Part shown: positions 18,959 through 28,303 of the stretch, piece after piece
Numbering within the stretch: the stretch's first letter is position 1
How the letters are laid out: each line of letters opens with the position of its first letter
Assembly: GCF_016599045.1 (NCBI RefSeq)
Contig: NZ_JAENKV010000001.1
Span: 62,001-126,000, forward strand
Direction of reading: 5' to 3'
Source: Campylobacter sp. TTU_617
GTDB lineage: Bacteria > Campylobacterota > Campylobacteria > Campylobacterales > Campylobacteraceae
Length of the DNA: 64,000 nucleotides
The notes under the pieces: model-generated
The model's database searches: none
What the model saw: only the letters and a program-made list of their open reading frames with translations
Told to the model about the DNA's origin: nothing
Program-made: the position numbers and the translations under genes

Positions 18959-19942
18959 ATGAAAAAAACTTCTATAATATTAGCAGTTTTATTGGTTGGA
19001 AGTTGTGCTTTTACACTTGATAAAAATTTAGCTAAAACCAAAGCTCAAACAGGTATTAATTTACCAGAAGCTGAATGGAAGCTACCTGAAGCCTTAAATG
19101 AAGATGGCACAATAGATGAAAGCAAAATGCCAAAGTCAAAATATTCTGAAATGGTAATTTTAGGAAATAAAATTCTTAACGAAACTTCAAATTACTTAGG
19201 CCCACAAGCAAAAGATAAAAATAAACGTTTTGCTGGTAATAATCTTTCTTGCTCAAGTTGCCATGCTGCTGCAGGAACCGTTCAAAATCAATCAGGATTT
19301 GTAGGAATTTGGGCAAGATTCCCACAATATAATGCAAGATCAGATAAGGTTATTACTTTAACCGATCGTATTAATGGTTGTTTTGAAAGATCTATGAATG
19401 GTAAAAAAATGCCTGAAAATACTCCAGAAATGAAAGCAATGCTAACCTATATGCAATGGCTATCTCAAGGTATTCCAACTGGCGCAAAAACAAAAGGACA
19501 AGGACTAAAAAAAATAGATTTTATTGATAGAGCAGCTGATCCAAAAAAAGGTAAAATTGTATATAATGAAAAATGTATCGTTTGCCATCAAGAAAATGGA
19601 CTTGGAGTTAAAAATGAAGACAAAGTAGGGGCTTATTATATTTATCCACCTTTATGGGGAAAAGATAGTTATAATACTGGAGCTGGTATGTATCGCTTAA
19701 TCAAAGCAGCATCTTATATTAAAGAAAATATGCCAAAAGGGAATACTGATTTAACCTTGGAAGAATCCTACGATGTAGCAGCTTATATAAATTCTCAAAC
19801 GCGTCCTATTAAGATAAATAGAGATAAAGATTTTCCTGATAGAAAAGTAAAACCTCTAGATATGGATGTAGGACCTTATGATGATGGCTTTTCAACTACC
19901 CAGCATAGGTATGGACCTTATAAACCTATGATTAAAAATTGA
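18959..19942 (+). CDS. tsdA: Dihaem cytochrome c, tetrathionate reductase/thiosulfate dehydrogenase TsdA
   Basis: A 327-residue exported dihaem cytochrome. After a signal peptide (about residues 1-17, with a cysteine at 16 that could be lipidated) come haem motif CSSCH (98-102), the TsdA signature RINGCFERSMNGK whose Cys141 is the unusual axial haem ligand of the family, and a second haem motif CIVCH (206-210). TsdA interconverts thiosulfate and tetrathionate. In C. jejuni a homologue acts mainly as a tetrathionate reductase, supporting anaerobic respiration. AAGGAG precedes the ATG. The convergent astA shares a terminator hairpin. Confidence 0.92.
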   Translation: MKKTSIILAVLLVGSCAFTLDKNLAKTKAQTGINLPEAEWKLPEALNEDGTIDESKMPKSKYSEMVILGNKILNETSNYLGPQAKDKNKRFAGNNLSCSSCHAAAGTVQNQSGFVGIWARFPQYNARSDKVITLTDRINGCFERSMNGKKMPENTPEMKAMLTYMQWLSQGIPTGAKTKGQGLKKIDFIDRAADPKKGKIVYNEKCIVCHQENGLGVKNEDKVGAYYIYPPLWGKDSYNTGAGMYRLIKAASYIKENMPKGNTDLTLEESYDVAAYINSQTRPIKINRDKDFPDRKVKPLDMDVGPYDDGFSTTQHRYGPYKPMIKN

Positions 19943-19948
19943 TAAACT

Positions 19949-19980
19949 TTCCTATTAAGTTTTAATAAACTTAATAGGAA
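19949..19980. terminator. Bidirectional terminator between tsdA and astA
   Basis: A perfect 14-bp inverted repeat (TTCCTATTAAGTTT and its complement) with a four-base TAAT loop fills most of the 45-base gap between the two convergent stops. T-rich sequence flanks it on both strands, so it can end both transcripts. Confidence 0.75.
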
Positions 19981-19987
19981 CTTAAAT

Positions 19988-21850
19988 TTATTTAGTATTA
20001 AAAGCTTTTTCTACATTAAAAGGCATAGCCTGATATCCTGTATTTGTTCCGCTAAATCGGATTTGAACTGAGGGTTCTTTCGCTCCCCAGATAAATTCAT
20101 CAATTTCTGGTTTAGGATCGCCAATGCTTATACCCTTACTTAAATCAAAAGCCATTCCAGCAGTTGCGCTATATACCATTATAGAATTTTTGTCTTGTTG
20201 ATATTCCACCAAAGAAGTAACCGGAGAAAACCACTCATTGCCCCTTTCTTTTCCATATTCCCAAATTTGCTCTACTGTTTTATTTTGTTGATCAATCTTA
20301 TATATAACAGCACGAGAATATTTTTGCGATACAAAAGGTGGTTGTTTGGCTCCTCTTGCATCACCATTATCAAAAACACTTAAATATAAATAACGCTTAT
20401 TTGATTTTGAGTCAATTCTCCAAGCTGTATGCTGTGTCCAAGTAAAATCAAATCCACCTTTTTCATTTTCATATCCTGGGCATTTAGAATATTCATCTTC
20501 ACAAACTATTTTAGCGCCATTAGAATTTATAGGTTGCAAAAGATATTGTTGAAATTTCTTACCCCATCCTTTATGAGTTCCTAAAATCCATTTGATTTTT
20601 TTATCCCTACCTATTTTAACGATAGCACTTTGGTGACGACTTGAGATGATAATACTATCATCACTTGGATCATAATCTATACTATTTATATGAGCCCAAT
20701 TTCTACCTATACCTGTTCCAGCTATATCACCAAATTGATTATTTTCATCCATTTTTGCGAGCTCTTTATCACTTAAAGTTGTTCCAGCTTTATTAGCATC
20801 TATATTTAAACACACAGCTCCTTGATCAAGGGCTTTTATAATAGTACTTCTATAGGGATCTAAAATATCATATAATCTCCAATCATCCACTACATTACCA
20901 TTTTGATCAACTTCAACTACAACATCTCTAACACTTCTTACATTTTTGCCATCAACTCTTTTAACATTTGCAGAAGCTACACGTAAAAGATAATGACCAT
21001 TTTGCATATTATCCATAGCATGAGAAAAATCAATATAGCCCAAAGGCAAAACTCTATTAAAAATTTCCCTCCCCATAACATCATATTTTACATATCTTTG
21101 ACCAAAACCCCAACTTAAAGCTCCATCTTTATTTTGCTTAAAACCCATCATAATGCCACGATTATAGATATTATTCCAATCCATAAGCTTATCATTATCA
21201 AAATACCATCTAATTTCACCTTTGGTATCAATAATGAAAACATTAGAATTTTCATCCCATTCTAAAGCTCCGCCAATTGGATTATTCCATACAGCTTGAG
21301 AACCTTTTCCTAATTGTTTGCCAGGCGTATTATTTATAAGATATAATCTATCATTAAATTTCTCATCCATTTTTATGATATTAATACTACCAAAAGGAGA
21401 GCCGGTTTGAGCACTATTACCGCTTGGCATTATACTTACTGCGGGAGTTGTTATCTTGTAAATTTCATCAACAATTTTTTCGCTTTTATTGGCCGATACT
21501 TTAGTATAGCTTACTTTTACATTATTTAAATAAGAAGGATAAAGACCAAAAATAGGGATTCCTCCATAAGTTTTAGCCATATTTTCACTCACACGATAAG
21601 AAATTGTTTGTCCATTTGGTTTAGGAAGTATAGTAACTTTTATATCTTTTAAAATATATCCGCCATCCATTATAATAGCAGTTAAAGGAGATAGATTATA
21701 AGGATTAAGTTTTATAGCACCAATTTGCCCTTGAATTTGCCAATCAATCTTAGATCCGCTTGGACCTCCTATCGCCAATAAAACATTTGGGGTAATTAAA
21801 GTTGCACTCGTTACTAAAACTATTGCACAAAAAGATTTATTTAATTTCAT
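19988..21850 (-). CDS. astA: Periplasmic aryl-sulfate sulfotransferase AstA/AssT
   Basis: A 620-residue PAPS-independent arylsulfotransferase that moves sulfate from one phenol to another in the periplasm. A signal peptide covers about residues 1-26. The family core has HAMDNMQNGHYLL, NWAHINSIDYDPSDDSIIIS and WTQHTAW, where His474 is probably the sulfated catalytic histidine. Cys450 and Cys457 lie just before it, matching the short structural disulfide of E. coli AssT. This explains the DsbB and DsbA genes immediately upstream in the same operon. In C. jejuni AstA activity is strain-variable. AAGGAATAAAA precedes the ATG. Confidence 0.94.
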   Translation of the reverse strand: MKLNKSFCAIVLVTSATLITPNVLLAIGGPSGSKIDWQIQGQIGAIKLNPYNLSPLTAIIMDGGYILKDIKVTILPKPNGQTISYRVSENMAKTYGGIPIFGLYPSYLNNVKVSYTKVSANKSEKIVDEIYKITTPAVSIMPSGNSAQTGSPFGSINIIKMDEKFNDRLYLINNTPGKQLGKGSQAVWNNPIGGALEWDENSNVFIIDTKGEIRWYFDNDKLMDWNNIYNRGIMMGFKQNKDGALSWGFGQRYVKYDVMGREIFNRVLPLGYIDFSHAMDNMQNGHYLLRVASANVKRVDGKNVRSVRDVVVEVDQNGNVVDDWRLYDILDPYRSTIIKALDQGAVCLNIDANKAGTTLSDKELAKMDENNQFGDIAGTGIGRNWAHINSIDYDPSDDSIIISSRHQSAIVKIGRDKKIKWILGTHKGWGKKFQQYLLQPINSNGAKIVCEDEYSKCPGYENEKGGFDFTWTQHTAWRIDSKSNKRYLYLSVFDNGDARGAKQPPFVSQKYSRAVIYKIDQQNKTVEQIWEYGKERGNEWFSPVTSLVEYQQDKNSIMVYSATAGMAFDLSKGISIGDPKPEIDEFIWGAKEPSVQIRFSGTNTGYQAMPFNVEKAFNTK

Positions 21851-21886
21851 TTTTATTCCTTAATTTATCAAAGCAATAACACAAAT

Positions 21887-22672
21887 TTATGCATTATTTA
21901 AAAATAAACTTATCTCACAATTATCATTGATACTTACCAAAACTGGTGTTCTTGATTTTCCAGTAATTTTTAATGTAACAATAAATATAAAAATAATTAT
22001 TGCTAAAACTCTTGCTCTTTTTTTACTAAAAACAAAAGAAATAAACATTAAAAAGAGCATTATAAAGCAACATATAAAAATTATAAGACAACACATTGCC
22101 ATATTAAGAAATTGCCATTTTGGAATTAAATACCACCCATTACTATAAAGTCCATCTTCAAAATTTGGTGGATTTCCAATGAAAATTTTCTGAAAAAAAC
22201 TAAGAGTAGCATAAGCAGACTCTGGGACAACTGGAGCATCTATTCCACATTCTCCACTAGGAAGAAACCATTGTGGAAGCCATTCATATAAATGCAAATT
22301 AAAAGGATAAATAGGAATTTCTCTGCATCCACTAGTTCCAGTAAAAGGGTTCCCAGAATGAACGGCTTCATGTATATGATTTAGAAGCAAACAATGTTCA
22401 ATTCCAAGCCAAATTCCATAAAATCCAAAAGTATAACCAAATATTTTAGCAATATCACTTTTAGGACTTATGAAAACTATAATAGCACCAAGAGCTATAA
22501 CAAGCATATCAAAACGTATATAAACACATTGTTCGCAAGGTTCCATAAAAAGATATTTTTGAAAAAGAAAATGTGCTATAAATACAAGTGCTATAGTTAT
22601 AAAAATAATTATAGCCCAAGGCATTCTAGTATCTTGCCATTTGCAAATTTTTTCTAAAAAATTATAGGACAT
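21887..22672 (-). CDS. dsbB: DsbB/DsbI-type inner-membrane thiol oxidase
   Basis: A 261-residue membrane protein with four to five helices. The first periplasmic loop has Cys46-x2-Cys49 (EPCEQC), and the second has Cys116 and Cys142 in a long loop. These pass electrons from the partner DsbA-like protein to quinone. The extended second loop resembles DsbI of the E. coli AssT-DsbL-DsbI module, and in C. jejuni the equivalent gene is called dsbB. The order dsbA, dsbB, astA with strong binding sites suggests dedicated oxidation of AstA. Confidence 0.92.
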   Translation of the reverse strand: MSYNFLEKICKWQDTRMPWAIIIFITIALVFIAHFLFQKYLFMEPCEQCVYIRFDMLVIALGAIIVFISPKSDIAKIFGYTFGFYGIWLGIEHCLLLNHIHEAVHSGNPFTGTSGCREIPIYPFNLHLYEWLPQWFLPSGECGIDAPVVPESAYATLSFFQKIFIGNPPNFEDGLYSNGWYLIPKWQFLNMAMCCLIIFICCFIMLFLMFISFVFSKKRARVLAIIIFIFIVTLKITGKSRTPVLVSINDNCEISLFLNNA

Positions 22673-22681
22673 AATATACTC

Positions 22682-23341
22682 CTATAATTTACTAAGTTCT
22701 TCTATAGCCTTGATAAGAGCTTGTGGAGATGTAATTGCTTGTGGTGTAATTTGATATTTTCCATTTATAACAAAACCTGGGGTTCCATAATTTTTAGAAA
22801 TATCATTTGCATATTCATATGATTTTAAAATTTTATTTGCTTCATCGGTTTTTAAAAAAAATTCTAAATCATTTTTAGTTACACCCATAGCTTTTAATCC
22901 AACATCATAAAAAGCTTCTGGATTTTCTCCATTTTCCCATCTTTCTTTCTTTTTAAAGTAAGCACTAAAATATGCATCAGCAACTTTATAAGTAAAACTA
23001 TTTTGATCTGTAGAATCTATATTGTTTTCTTTATCTTTAGCATACGCAAAAGCAAATACTTCATTGGCTTGTTTACCATAATCTCCCATAGAACTTACAG
23101 GATAAAAACTATAATTTAAATTTGGAAGTTTTTCTTTAATTTTTTCAAGGGTATTAAATTTATGATGATCATAACAATGTGTACAACGATAAGAAAAAAC
23201 TTCTATAACAGAATTAGGAACACTAGGAATAGGGGAGTGTAATACTATATATTCCTTTCCTTCAGTAAGGGCGCTTGCATTAAAGTGCAACAAAAAAACC
23301 GCTATAGTAGAGAATTTAACAATTTTGCTAAAAACTTTCAT
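22682..23341 (-). CDS. dsbA: Periplasmic thiol:disulfide oxidoreductase, DsbA/DsbL type
   Basis: A 219-residue thioredoxin-fold protein with a signal peptide (about residues 1-22). The active site is CTHC (Cys53, Cys56) followed by YDHH, and the cis-proline loop is GTPGFVING. It oxidises cysteines of exported proteins and is recharged by the DsbB partner nine bases downstream. I placed the start at MKVFSKIV because AAAGGAGG lies four bases upstream. An earlier in-frame ATG adds 12 residues that break the signal peptide. It heads the three-gene operon with astA. Confidence 0.95.
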   Translation of the reverse strand: MKVFSKIVKFSTIAVFLLHFNASALTEGKEYIVLHSPIPSVPNSVIEVFSYRCTHCYDHHKFNTLEKIKEKLPNLNYSFYPVSSMGDYGKQANEVFAFAYAKDKENNIDSTDQNSFTYKVADAYFSAYFKKKERWENGENPEAFYDVGLKAMGVTKNDLEFFLKTDEANKILKSYEYANDISKNYGTPGFVINGKYQITPQAITSPQALIKAIEELSKL

Positions 23342-23884
23342 ACAACCTCCTTTAAATTTCAATCTCAATAAATACAATTTAAATAAAAATAAAATATTTA
23401 TTTAAAAGATTGTTAATGTTTATTTTAGAACTATTCACTTAATATAATATTAAAAAATACTTTAAAAATTTTTCAAATAAAAATATTAAAAAAAATGTTA
23501 AAAATATTACACTATTTTTTATGGATAAATAATTTTACTCCAAAAAGTAAATTTCTTATAAAACCTAAAAATAGCGTTTTGAATTATTAAAATAGAGTAT
23601 TTTTTAGTATTTTTATAAAAGTTTGAAAATTATAGTTTTCAATACAAAATAATAAATTTATAGTGTTTTTACTTTTTATCATACTAATTTACATACTTAT
23701 TATTATTTACTTTAATATATTTTTAATTTTCAAATAAAGATAATTTATAAATAAAAAACAAATAATTAATTTTAATAAATTTAAAAACTAAATAAAAATA
23801 CAGATTAATAATTTAGAATAGAAAAAAATCTTAATAAAGAAAAAGATATAATAAAAAATAAAAATATACATCTAGGAAAACCTT
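23342..23884. other. Long AT-rich non-coding gap between dsbA and xerH
   Basis: About 540 bases with almost no G or C and no open frame of note on either strand. It must carry the dsbA operon promoter (minus) and the xerH promoter (plus). I see no tRNA-like fold, no inverted repeat longer than a few AT pairs and no clear gene remnant. It is the longest gene-free stretch in the window. Confidence 0.7.
23847..23852 (+). promoter_or_regulatory. Putative sigma70 -10 element for xerH
   Basis: GATATAAT contains a perfect TATAAT, 32 bases before the xerH ATG. No -35 is evident. In such AT-rich DNA this match could arise by chance, so confidence is modest. Confidence 0.45.
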
Positions 23885-24949
23885 ATGAAATATCCTTTAG
23901 ATTGCGAAGAGAATTTTGAAAAATCTTTTTTATTTTGGTTATGTAAATATATTAAATTTAAACTCAATTCCCTTTCCAATAAAGAACTTAAAAACCCTCA
24001 AAATCTAGCAGAAGTTAATTTTACTCTTACCAAAGGGGTAAAAAATATACAAGAACTTGATGCTCTTGTTAAAAAAGCAAGAAATGCTGGACTTAGTGGG
24101 GTAAATACATATTTTAATCCTTTAAAAAAATTCTTTGAATATTTAAATTTTTATAAACTTTATTCTTTAAAACAAATTGATGAGGAACTTATAGTTGAAA
24201 TTTTAGCAAGCATTACAGGCACACTTTCTGATGCAAGTAAAAAAAATCACCGCATTGCTATAATTAATTTTTTTGATTTTTTGGACAAGCAAAATGAAGA
24301 GGATTCAAAATCTCATATTTTTGATATAAATCTTAAGAACTGGGCAGGTATTAAAGGACTTAGCGGAGTTAAGCTTCCTGAATTTATGAGTGAAGAAGAA
24401 ATAAAAAAATTCCTAAAAGCTATAGATACAACAGATTTTAAAAATAACACTATTCGCAATAGACTTATTATCAAAATCATCATTTTTACTGGAATACGCG
24501 TAAGCGAAGCTATCAATATAAAAATGGGTGATATTAGCGAAGAAAATGATTTATACCTTATAAGAATTCGCGCCAAAGGTAATAAATATCGTATAGTAAT
24601 GATTAAAAAAGAACTAATAGAAGATTTACTTAAAAATGTAAGTATCAATTATTTAAGTAAAGATGCCCTACTCTTTGTCAATCGCAAAGGAACAGCTCTT
24701 ACTCAAGCTTATGTGAGTCGCATAGTAGAACAAATTCTTTTTAAAGCTGGAATTCGCAAACAAAAAAATGGAGCTCATATGTTAAGGCATACTTTTGCTA
24801 CTTTGCTTTATAAAAAACAAAAAGATTTGGTATTGGTTCAAGAAGCCTTAGGACACGCAAGTTTAAATACTTCAAGAATTTACACTCATTTTGATAATGA
24901 CAAGTTAAAACTTGCTGCACAAGTTGCAAAGGAACTTAGTGAAAAATAA
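23885..24949 (+). CDS. xerH: Tyrosine recombinase XerH (single Xer)
   Basis: A 354-residue tyrosine recombinase that resolves chromosome dimers at a dif site. The N-terminal SAM-like domain is followed by the catalytic domain with Arg in GIRVSEAINI, Lys in RAKGNKYRIV, HMLRHTFA, and GHASLNTSRIYTHF carrying the last His and the nucleophilic Tyr. Campylobacter and Helicobacter use one Xer (XerH on difH) in place of XerC and XerD. No obvious dif-like repeat was found nearby. The 3' end overlaps pabB. Confidence 0.94.
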   Translation: MKYPLDCEENFEKSFLFWLCKYIKFKLNSLSNKELKNPQNLAEVNFTLTKGVKNIQELDALVKKARNAGLSGVNTYFNPLKKFFEYLNFYKLYSLKQIDEELIVEILASITGTLSDASKKNHRIAIINFFDFLDKQNEEDSKSHIFDINLKNWAGIKGLSGVKLPEFMSEEEIKKFLKAIDTTDFKNNTIRNRLIIKIIIFTGIRVSEAINIKMGDISEENDLYLIRIRAKGNKYRIVMIKKELIEDLLKNVSINYLSKDALLFVNRKGTALTQAYVSRIVEQILFKAGIRKQKNGAHMLRHTFATLLYKKQKDLVLVQEALGHASLNTSRIYTHFDNDKLKLAAQVAKELSEK

Positions 24950-26723
24950 ACAAGATTTTGCTGTTTTTGGTGATTTTTTGTATTATGATTTAAAATATAC
25001 ATTAAAGGCTTTTAATCAAAAACAAAGTAAAAAAATATTTAATTTTGTAGAAAAATATAAAGATAAATTTTATTTTTTAGCTTTTTTTAGATATGAATTT
25101 TATAAATATTTAGAAGATAAACACTATAAAAGCACGCTTCCTTATTGTTTATTTTTTGCTTATAAAAAAAGAAAAACATTTAAAGCTTTAAAAATAGATG
25201 AAGAAAAATATATGCCTAGTTTTGTAAAGAAACTAGATAAAGAAAAATATTATAAGAATTTTAATAAAGTAAAAGAAATTATTGCAAAAGGACAAAGTTA
25301 TCAAGTAAATCTTACTCAAGAACTAAAAATTTTTAGTCATCTTGATTCTTTTGATTTATTTAACCTTTTACTAGATAAACAAAATACAAAATATAAAGCT
25401 TATATAAAAAATGACCTTTTAGAACTACTTTGTTTTTCCCCAGAACTTTTTTTCAAAATTCATAAAAGAAAAATTACCACAAAACCTATGAAAGGAACTA
25501 TACAAAGAGGAAAAAACGAGCAAGAAGATACAAAAAACAAACTTTTTTTAAAAAATGATATGAAAAATTTAAGCGAAAATGTTATGATAGTAGATTTATT
25601 ACGCAATGATCTTTCAAAACTTATCAAAAAACATAGTATGCAAAGCAAACTTTTTGATATAGAAACTCACCCTACTCTTCATCAAATGACTTCGCTTATT
25701 GAAGGAAAGTTGAAAAAAAATATTAATATTTATAAAATTTTTAAAGCTCTTTTCCCTTGCGGGTCTATAACCGGTGCTCCAAAAATAGAAACTATTAAAG
25801 TTATAAAAAAATTAGAAAAAAGACAAAGAGGAATTTATTGTGGATCTATAGGTTTAATCCATAAAAATAAAAGTATTTTTAATGTAAGCATTAGAACCTT
25901 AGAAAAAGAAAACAATTATTTTAAATATGGAGTTGGTAGTGGTTTAGTTTGGGATTCTAATAAAGAAGAAGAATTTAAAGAACTCGAGCTAAAAACCAAA
26001 TTTTTAAATGCTTGTGATTTTTATCTTTTTGAAACTATGCTTTATAAAAATGGTAAAATTTTATTTTTAAAAGAACATCTAAAAAGACTACTCAACTCAG
26101 CACAAATTCTAAATTTTAATACTCAAAAATTAGAACAAGATTTTCAAACAATTTTAAATCAATCTTCAAATTTGCAAGATTTTAAAAAATTAAAACTTTT
26201 AGAACTTAATAATAAAATTTTTAATCAAGATCATTTCCTTTTTTATCCTTTTGTTATTAACAATTATCATCAAAATGAAGGAATTTTAAAGCTTATCTTA
26301 TATAAAGAGGGGCATTATAAATTAAATATAACAGAGCTAAAGCATGCTTTTAATGATAAGCTTATTCTAAGTAAAGAAAAAATTTCTTCTAAAAACGATG
26401 CACTCTTTTTTAAAAGTTCCTTAAGAAAACTATACGATGACAAATCTTCTCTATGGAAAAAAGATAAATGTTATGATATAGCTTTTTTTAATGAAAAAAA
26501 TGAACTCTGTGAAGCAAGTAGAAGCAATATAATCATTAAAAAAGAACAAATATTTTACACCCCTGCTCTAGAAAGCGGATTACTTGATGGAATTTATAGA
26601 AGATTTTTACTTAATTTAAAAATAATAAAAGAAAAAAAACTTTTCAAAAAAGATTTATTAGAAGCGGATGCAATTTATTGTATGAATTCTGTAAGAGGTT
26701 TAAAAAAGGTTGTAATTTTATGA
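24939..26723 (+). CDS. pabB: Aminodeoxychorismate synthase component I fused to aminodeoxychorismate lyase (PabB-PabC)
   Basis: A 594-residue fusion for p-aminobenzoate (folate) synthesis. The first ~360 residues are the chorismate-binding PabB domain (KPMKGTIQRG, CGSITGAPKIETIK, GVGSGLVWDSN). The rest is a class IV PLP lyase domain (LFETMLYKNGKILFLKEHLKR, EASRSNIIIKK) with probable PLP lysine Lys492 in FFKSSLRKLYDDK. The typical N-terminal TrpE_N region is short. The start is GTG with AAAGGAA upstream, 11 bases inside xerH. An ATG 27 bases earlier has no site and was rejected. The stop overlaps pabA as ATGA. Confidence 0.93.
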   Translation: MKNKQDFAVFGDFLYYDLKYTLKAFNQKQSKKIFNFVEKYKDKFYFLAFFRYEFYKYLEDKHYKSTLPYCLFFAYKKRKTFKALKIDEEKYMPSFVKKLDKEKYYKNFNKVKEIIAKGQSYQVNLTQELKIFSHLDSFDLFNLLLDKQNTKYKAYIKNDLLELLCFSPELFFKIHKRKITTKPMKGTIQRGKNEQEDTKNKLFLKNDMKNLSENVMIVDLLRNDLSKLIKKHSMQSKLFDIETHPTLHQMTSLIEGKLKKNINIYKIFKALFPCGSITGAPKIETIKVIKKLEKRQRGIYCGSIGLIHKNKSIFNVSIRTLEKENNYFKYGVGSGLVWDSNKEEEFKELELKTKFLNACDFYLFETMLYKNGKILFLKEHLKRLLNSAQILNFNTQKLEQDFQTILNQSSNLQDFKKLKLLELNNKIFNQDHFLFYPFVINNYHQNEGILKLILYKEGHYKLNITELKHAFNDKLILSKEKISSKNDALFFKSSLRKLYDDKSSLWKKDKCYDIAFFNEKNELCEASRSNIIIKKEQIFYTPALESGLLDGIYRRFLLNLKIIKEKKLFKKDLLEADAIYCMNSVRGLKKVVIL

Positions 26724-27286
26724 AGCGTATTTTAATCATTGACAATTACGACTCTTTTACCTATACTATAGTTTTTTACCTAAAAGAGCTAGGTTATAAA
26801 TGCAAAGTAGTCAAAAATGATGAATTTAAAAAAGTAAAAAAACTTAAAAAAATACATTTTTCACATTTGATCATATCACCAGGCCCTAATTCTCCCAAGG
26901 AATCAAAATTAAGTTTAAAGGCTATTAGATATTTTAAAAAAAAGAAAAAAATTCTAGGAATTTGTCTAGGACACCAATGTATTGCCAAAGCTTTTGGAGG
27001 AAAAATTGCTAGATTAAAAAATCCAAAACATGGTAAAACTACTTTATTAGATCACAATCAAAAAGATATATTTAAAGGTGTAAAAAATAATTTTGAAATT
27101 TGTCTTTATCATTCTTTATACGTCAAAAAGATCTCTAAAGAACTTATGATTATAGCAAAAAGCAAAGAAAATATTATTATGGGAATAAAACATAAGCTTT
27201 ATCCTATTTATGGCATTCAGTTTCATCCTGAAGCTATTTTAAGTCAAAAAGGTAAAAAAATTCTTAAAAATTTTATAAATCTTTAA
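26720..27286 (+). CDS. pabA: Aminodeoxychorismate synthase glutaminase component PabA
   Basis: A 188-residue class I glutamine amidotransferase that supplies ammonia to PabB. The opening IDNYDSFTYTIVFYL, the nucleophile Cys in LGICLGHQCIAKAFGG and the His-Glu pair in GIQFHPEAI are all present. PabA and the anthranilate amidotransferase TrpG are close, and pairing with a PabB-PabC fusion decides for PabA. The ATG overlaps the pabB stop. An upstream in-frame ATG in the pabB sequence was rejected because the family start is MKRILIIDNYDS. Confidence 0.94.
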   Translation: MKRILIIDNYDSFTYTIVFYLKELGYKCKVVKNDEFKKVKKLKKIHFSHLIISPGPNSPKESKLSLKAIRYFKKKKKILGICLGHQCIAKAFGGKIARLKNPKHGKTTLLDHNQKDIFKGVKNNFEICLYHSLYVKKISKELMIIAKSKENIIMGIKHKLYPIYGIQFHPEAILSQKGKKILKNFINL

Positions 27287-27330
27287 TGAAACTCCTTATA
27301 GACTTTGAAATTAATTTTTAAGGTAGGAAA

Positions 27331-28071
27331 ATGAAAATATTATTTTCTCCAAGCGAAAGCAAAAGCGAAAATTGCACTGAAAAACCTTTCAATAAAGATT
27401 CTTTTATTTTTAAAGAATTATTTGATTTTAGAATGCAAGCTTTAAATTCTTTTTATGAATATATTAAAAATACCTCTATAAAAAATTTAAAAGAATTTTT
27501 TGGCATAAAAGATGAAAAAGAAATTGAAAAATTTATACAAAATTTACACAATCAACCAACAAAAAAAGCCATAGAACTTTACAATGGCGTATCATATGAA
27601 TATCTTGATTTTGATACATTGGACAACAAGGCTAAAGATTATATTTATAAAAATACTTTAATTTTTTCAAATCTTTTTGGCGTGGTAAGAGCTGATAATC
27701 TTTTGCCTTTTTATAAATTTAAACAAGGTGCAAAACTACCTAATTTTCCTTTGGAAAAATTTTATAAACAACATTTTTCAAATGTTTTAGATGAATTTTT
27801 AAAAGAAGAAACTATTATTGACTTAAGAGCTGGATATTATGATAAATTTTATATTCCAAATAAACAATTTACTACTTATAAATTTATAAAAAATGGTAAA
27901 ATTGTGAGTCATTTTGCAAAAGCTTATAGAGGAATTTTGTTAAGAATTTTAGCTCAAAATAACATACAAGATAATAACACTCTTTTATCTAAACTTCCTA
28001 CAAATTTGAGACTAAAAGAAATTAAATACATAGACTTAAAAGAAGAAATTTTGTTAGAAATTATTGATTAA
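27331..28071 (+). CDS. yaaA: YaaA-family (UPF0246) peroxide-stress protein
   Basis: A 246-residue protein of the YaaA/DUF328 family. The signature opening KILFSPSESKSEN and later motifs YNGVSYEYLDFDTL, LIFSNLFGVVRADNLLPFYKFK and IIDLRAGYYDKFY are recognisable. In E. coli YaaA binds DNA and lowers free iron during hydrogen peroxide stress. It has a good AAGGTAGGAAA site, a 44-base gap from pabA, and a 3' end near the small membrane gene. Confidence 0.88.
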   Translation: MKILFSPSESKSENCTEKPFNKDSFIFKELFDFRMQALNSFYEYIKNTSIKNLKEFFGIKDEKEIEKFIQNLHNQPTKKAIELYNGVSYEYLDFDTLDNKAKDYIYKNTLIFSNLFGVVRADNLLPFYKFKQGAKLPNFPLEKFYKQHFSNVLDEFLKEETIIDLRAGYYDKFYIPNKQFTTYKFIKNGKIVSHFAKAYRGILLRILAQNNIQDNNTLLSKLPTNLRLKEIKYIDLKEEILLEIID

Positions 28072-28084
28072 ACAAGGAGAAAAA

Positions 28085-28303
28085 ATGGGATTTTTATTGA
28101 TCTTAATAGTGCTTATATTTTTATTTATACTTTTTATAATTATAAATCGCTATGAGCGTAAGATTAAAATTTTTACAAAAAATATACAAAGTATTAAAGA
28201 AAAAATGGCAGAACTTGAAGCAAAAATCGAAAAGAATAGTTCATTAATAGAAAAGAATCGCTCTAATATAGAAGATATAAATAAAATTAATCAATTATCA
28301 TAG
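28085..28303 (+). CDS. Small membrane protein with coiled coil
   Basis: A 72-residue protein with one N-terminal membrane helix (about residues 2-21) and a coiled-coil tail repeating the phrase IEKNxSxIE. AAGGAGA five bases before the ATG fixes this start over an earlier one inside yaaA. The 3' end overlaps the convergent iron-sulfur gene by 17 bases. Function unknown. It matches Cj0989 of C. jejuni by position. Confidence 0.75.
   Translation: MGFLLILIVLIFLFILFIIINRYERKIKIFTKNIQSIKEKMAELEAKIEKNSSLIEKNRSNIEDINKINQLS

Noticed and set aside
23378-23884. Possible tRNA, small RNA or gene remnant in the gap before xerH
   Set aside because: No cloverleaf-like stems, no GC-rich segment and no frame with a binding site; only AT-rich promoter-like sequence.
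23885-24949. xerH as the integrase of a mobile element
   Set aside because: Sequence and context match the core chromosome-dimer recombinase of Campylobacter; no attachment repeats, phage or transfer genes are near.
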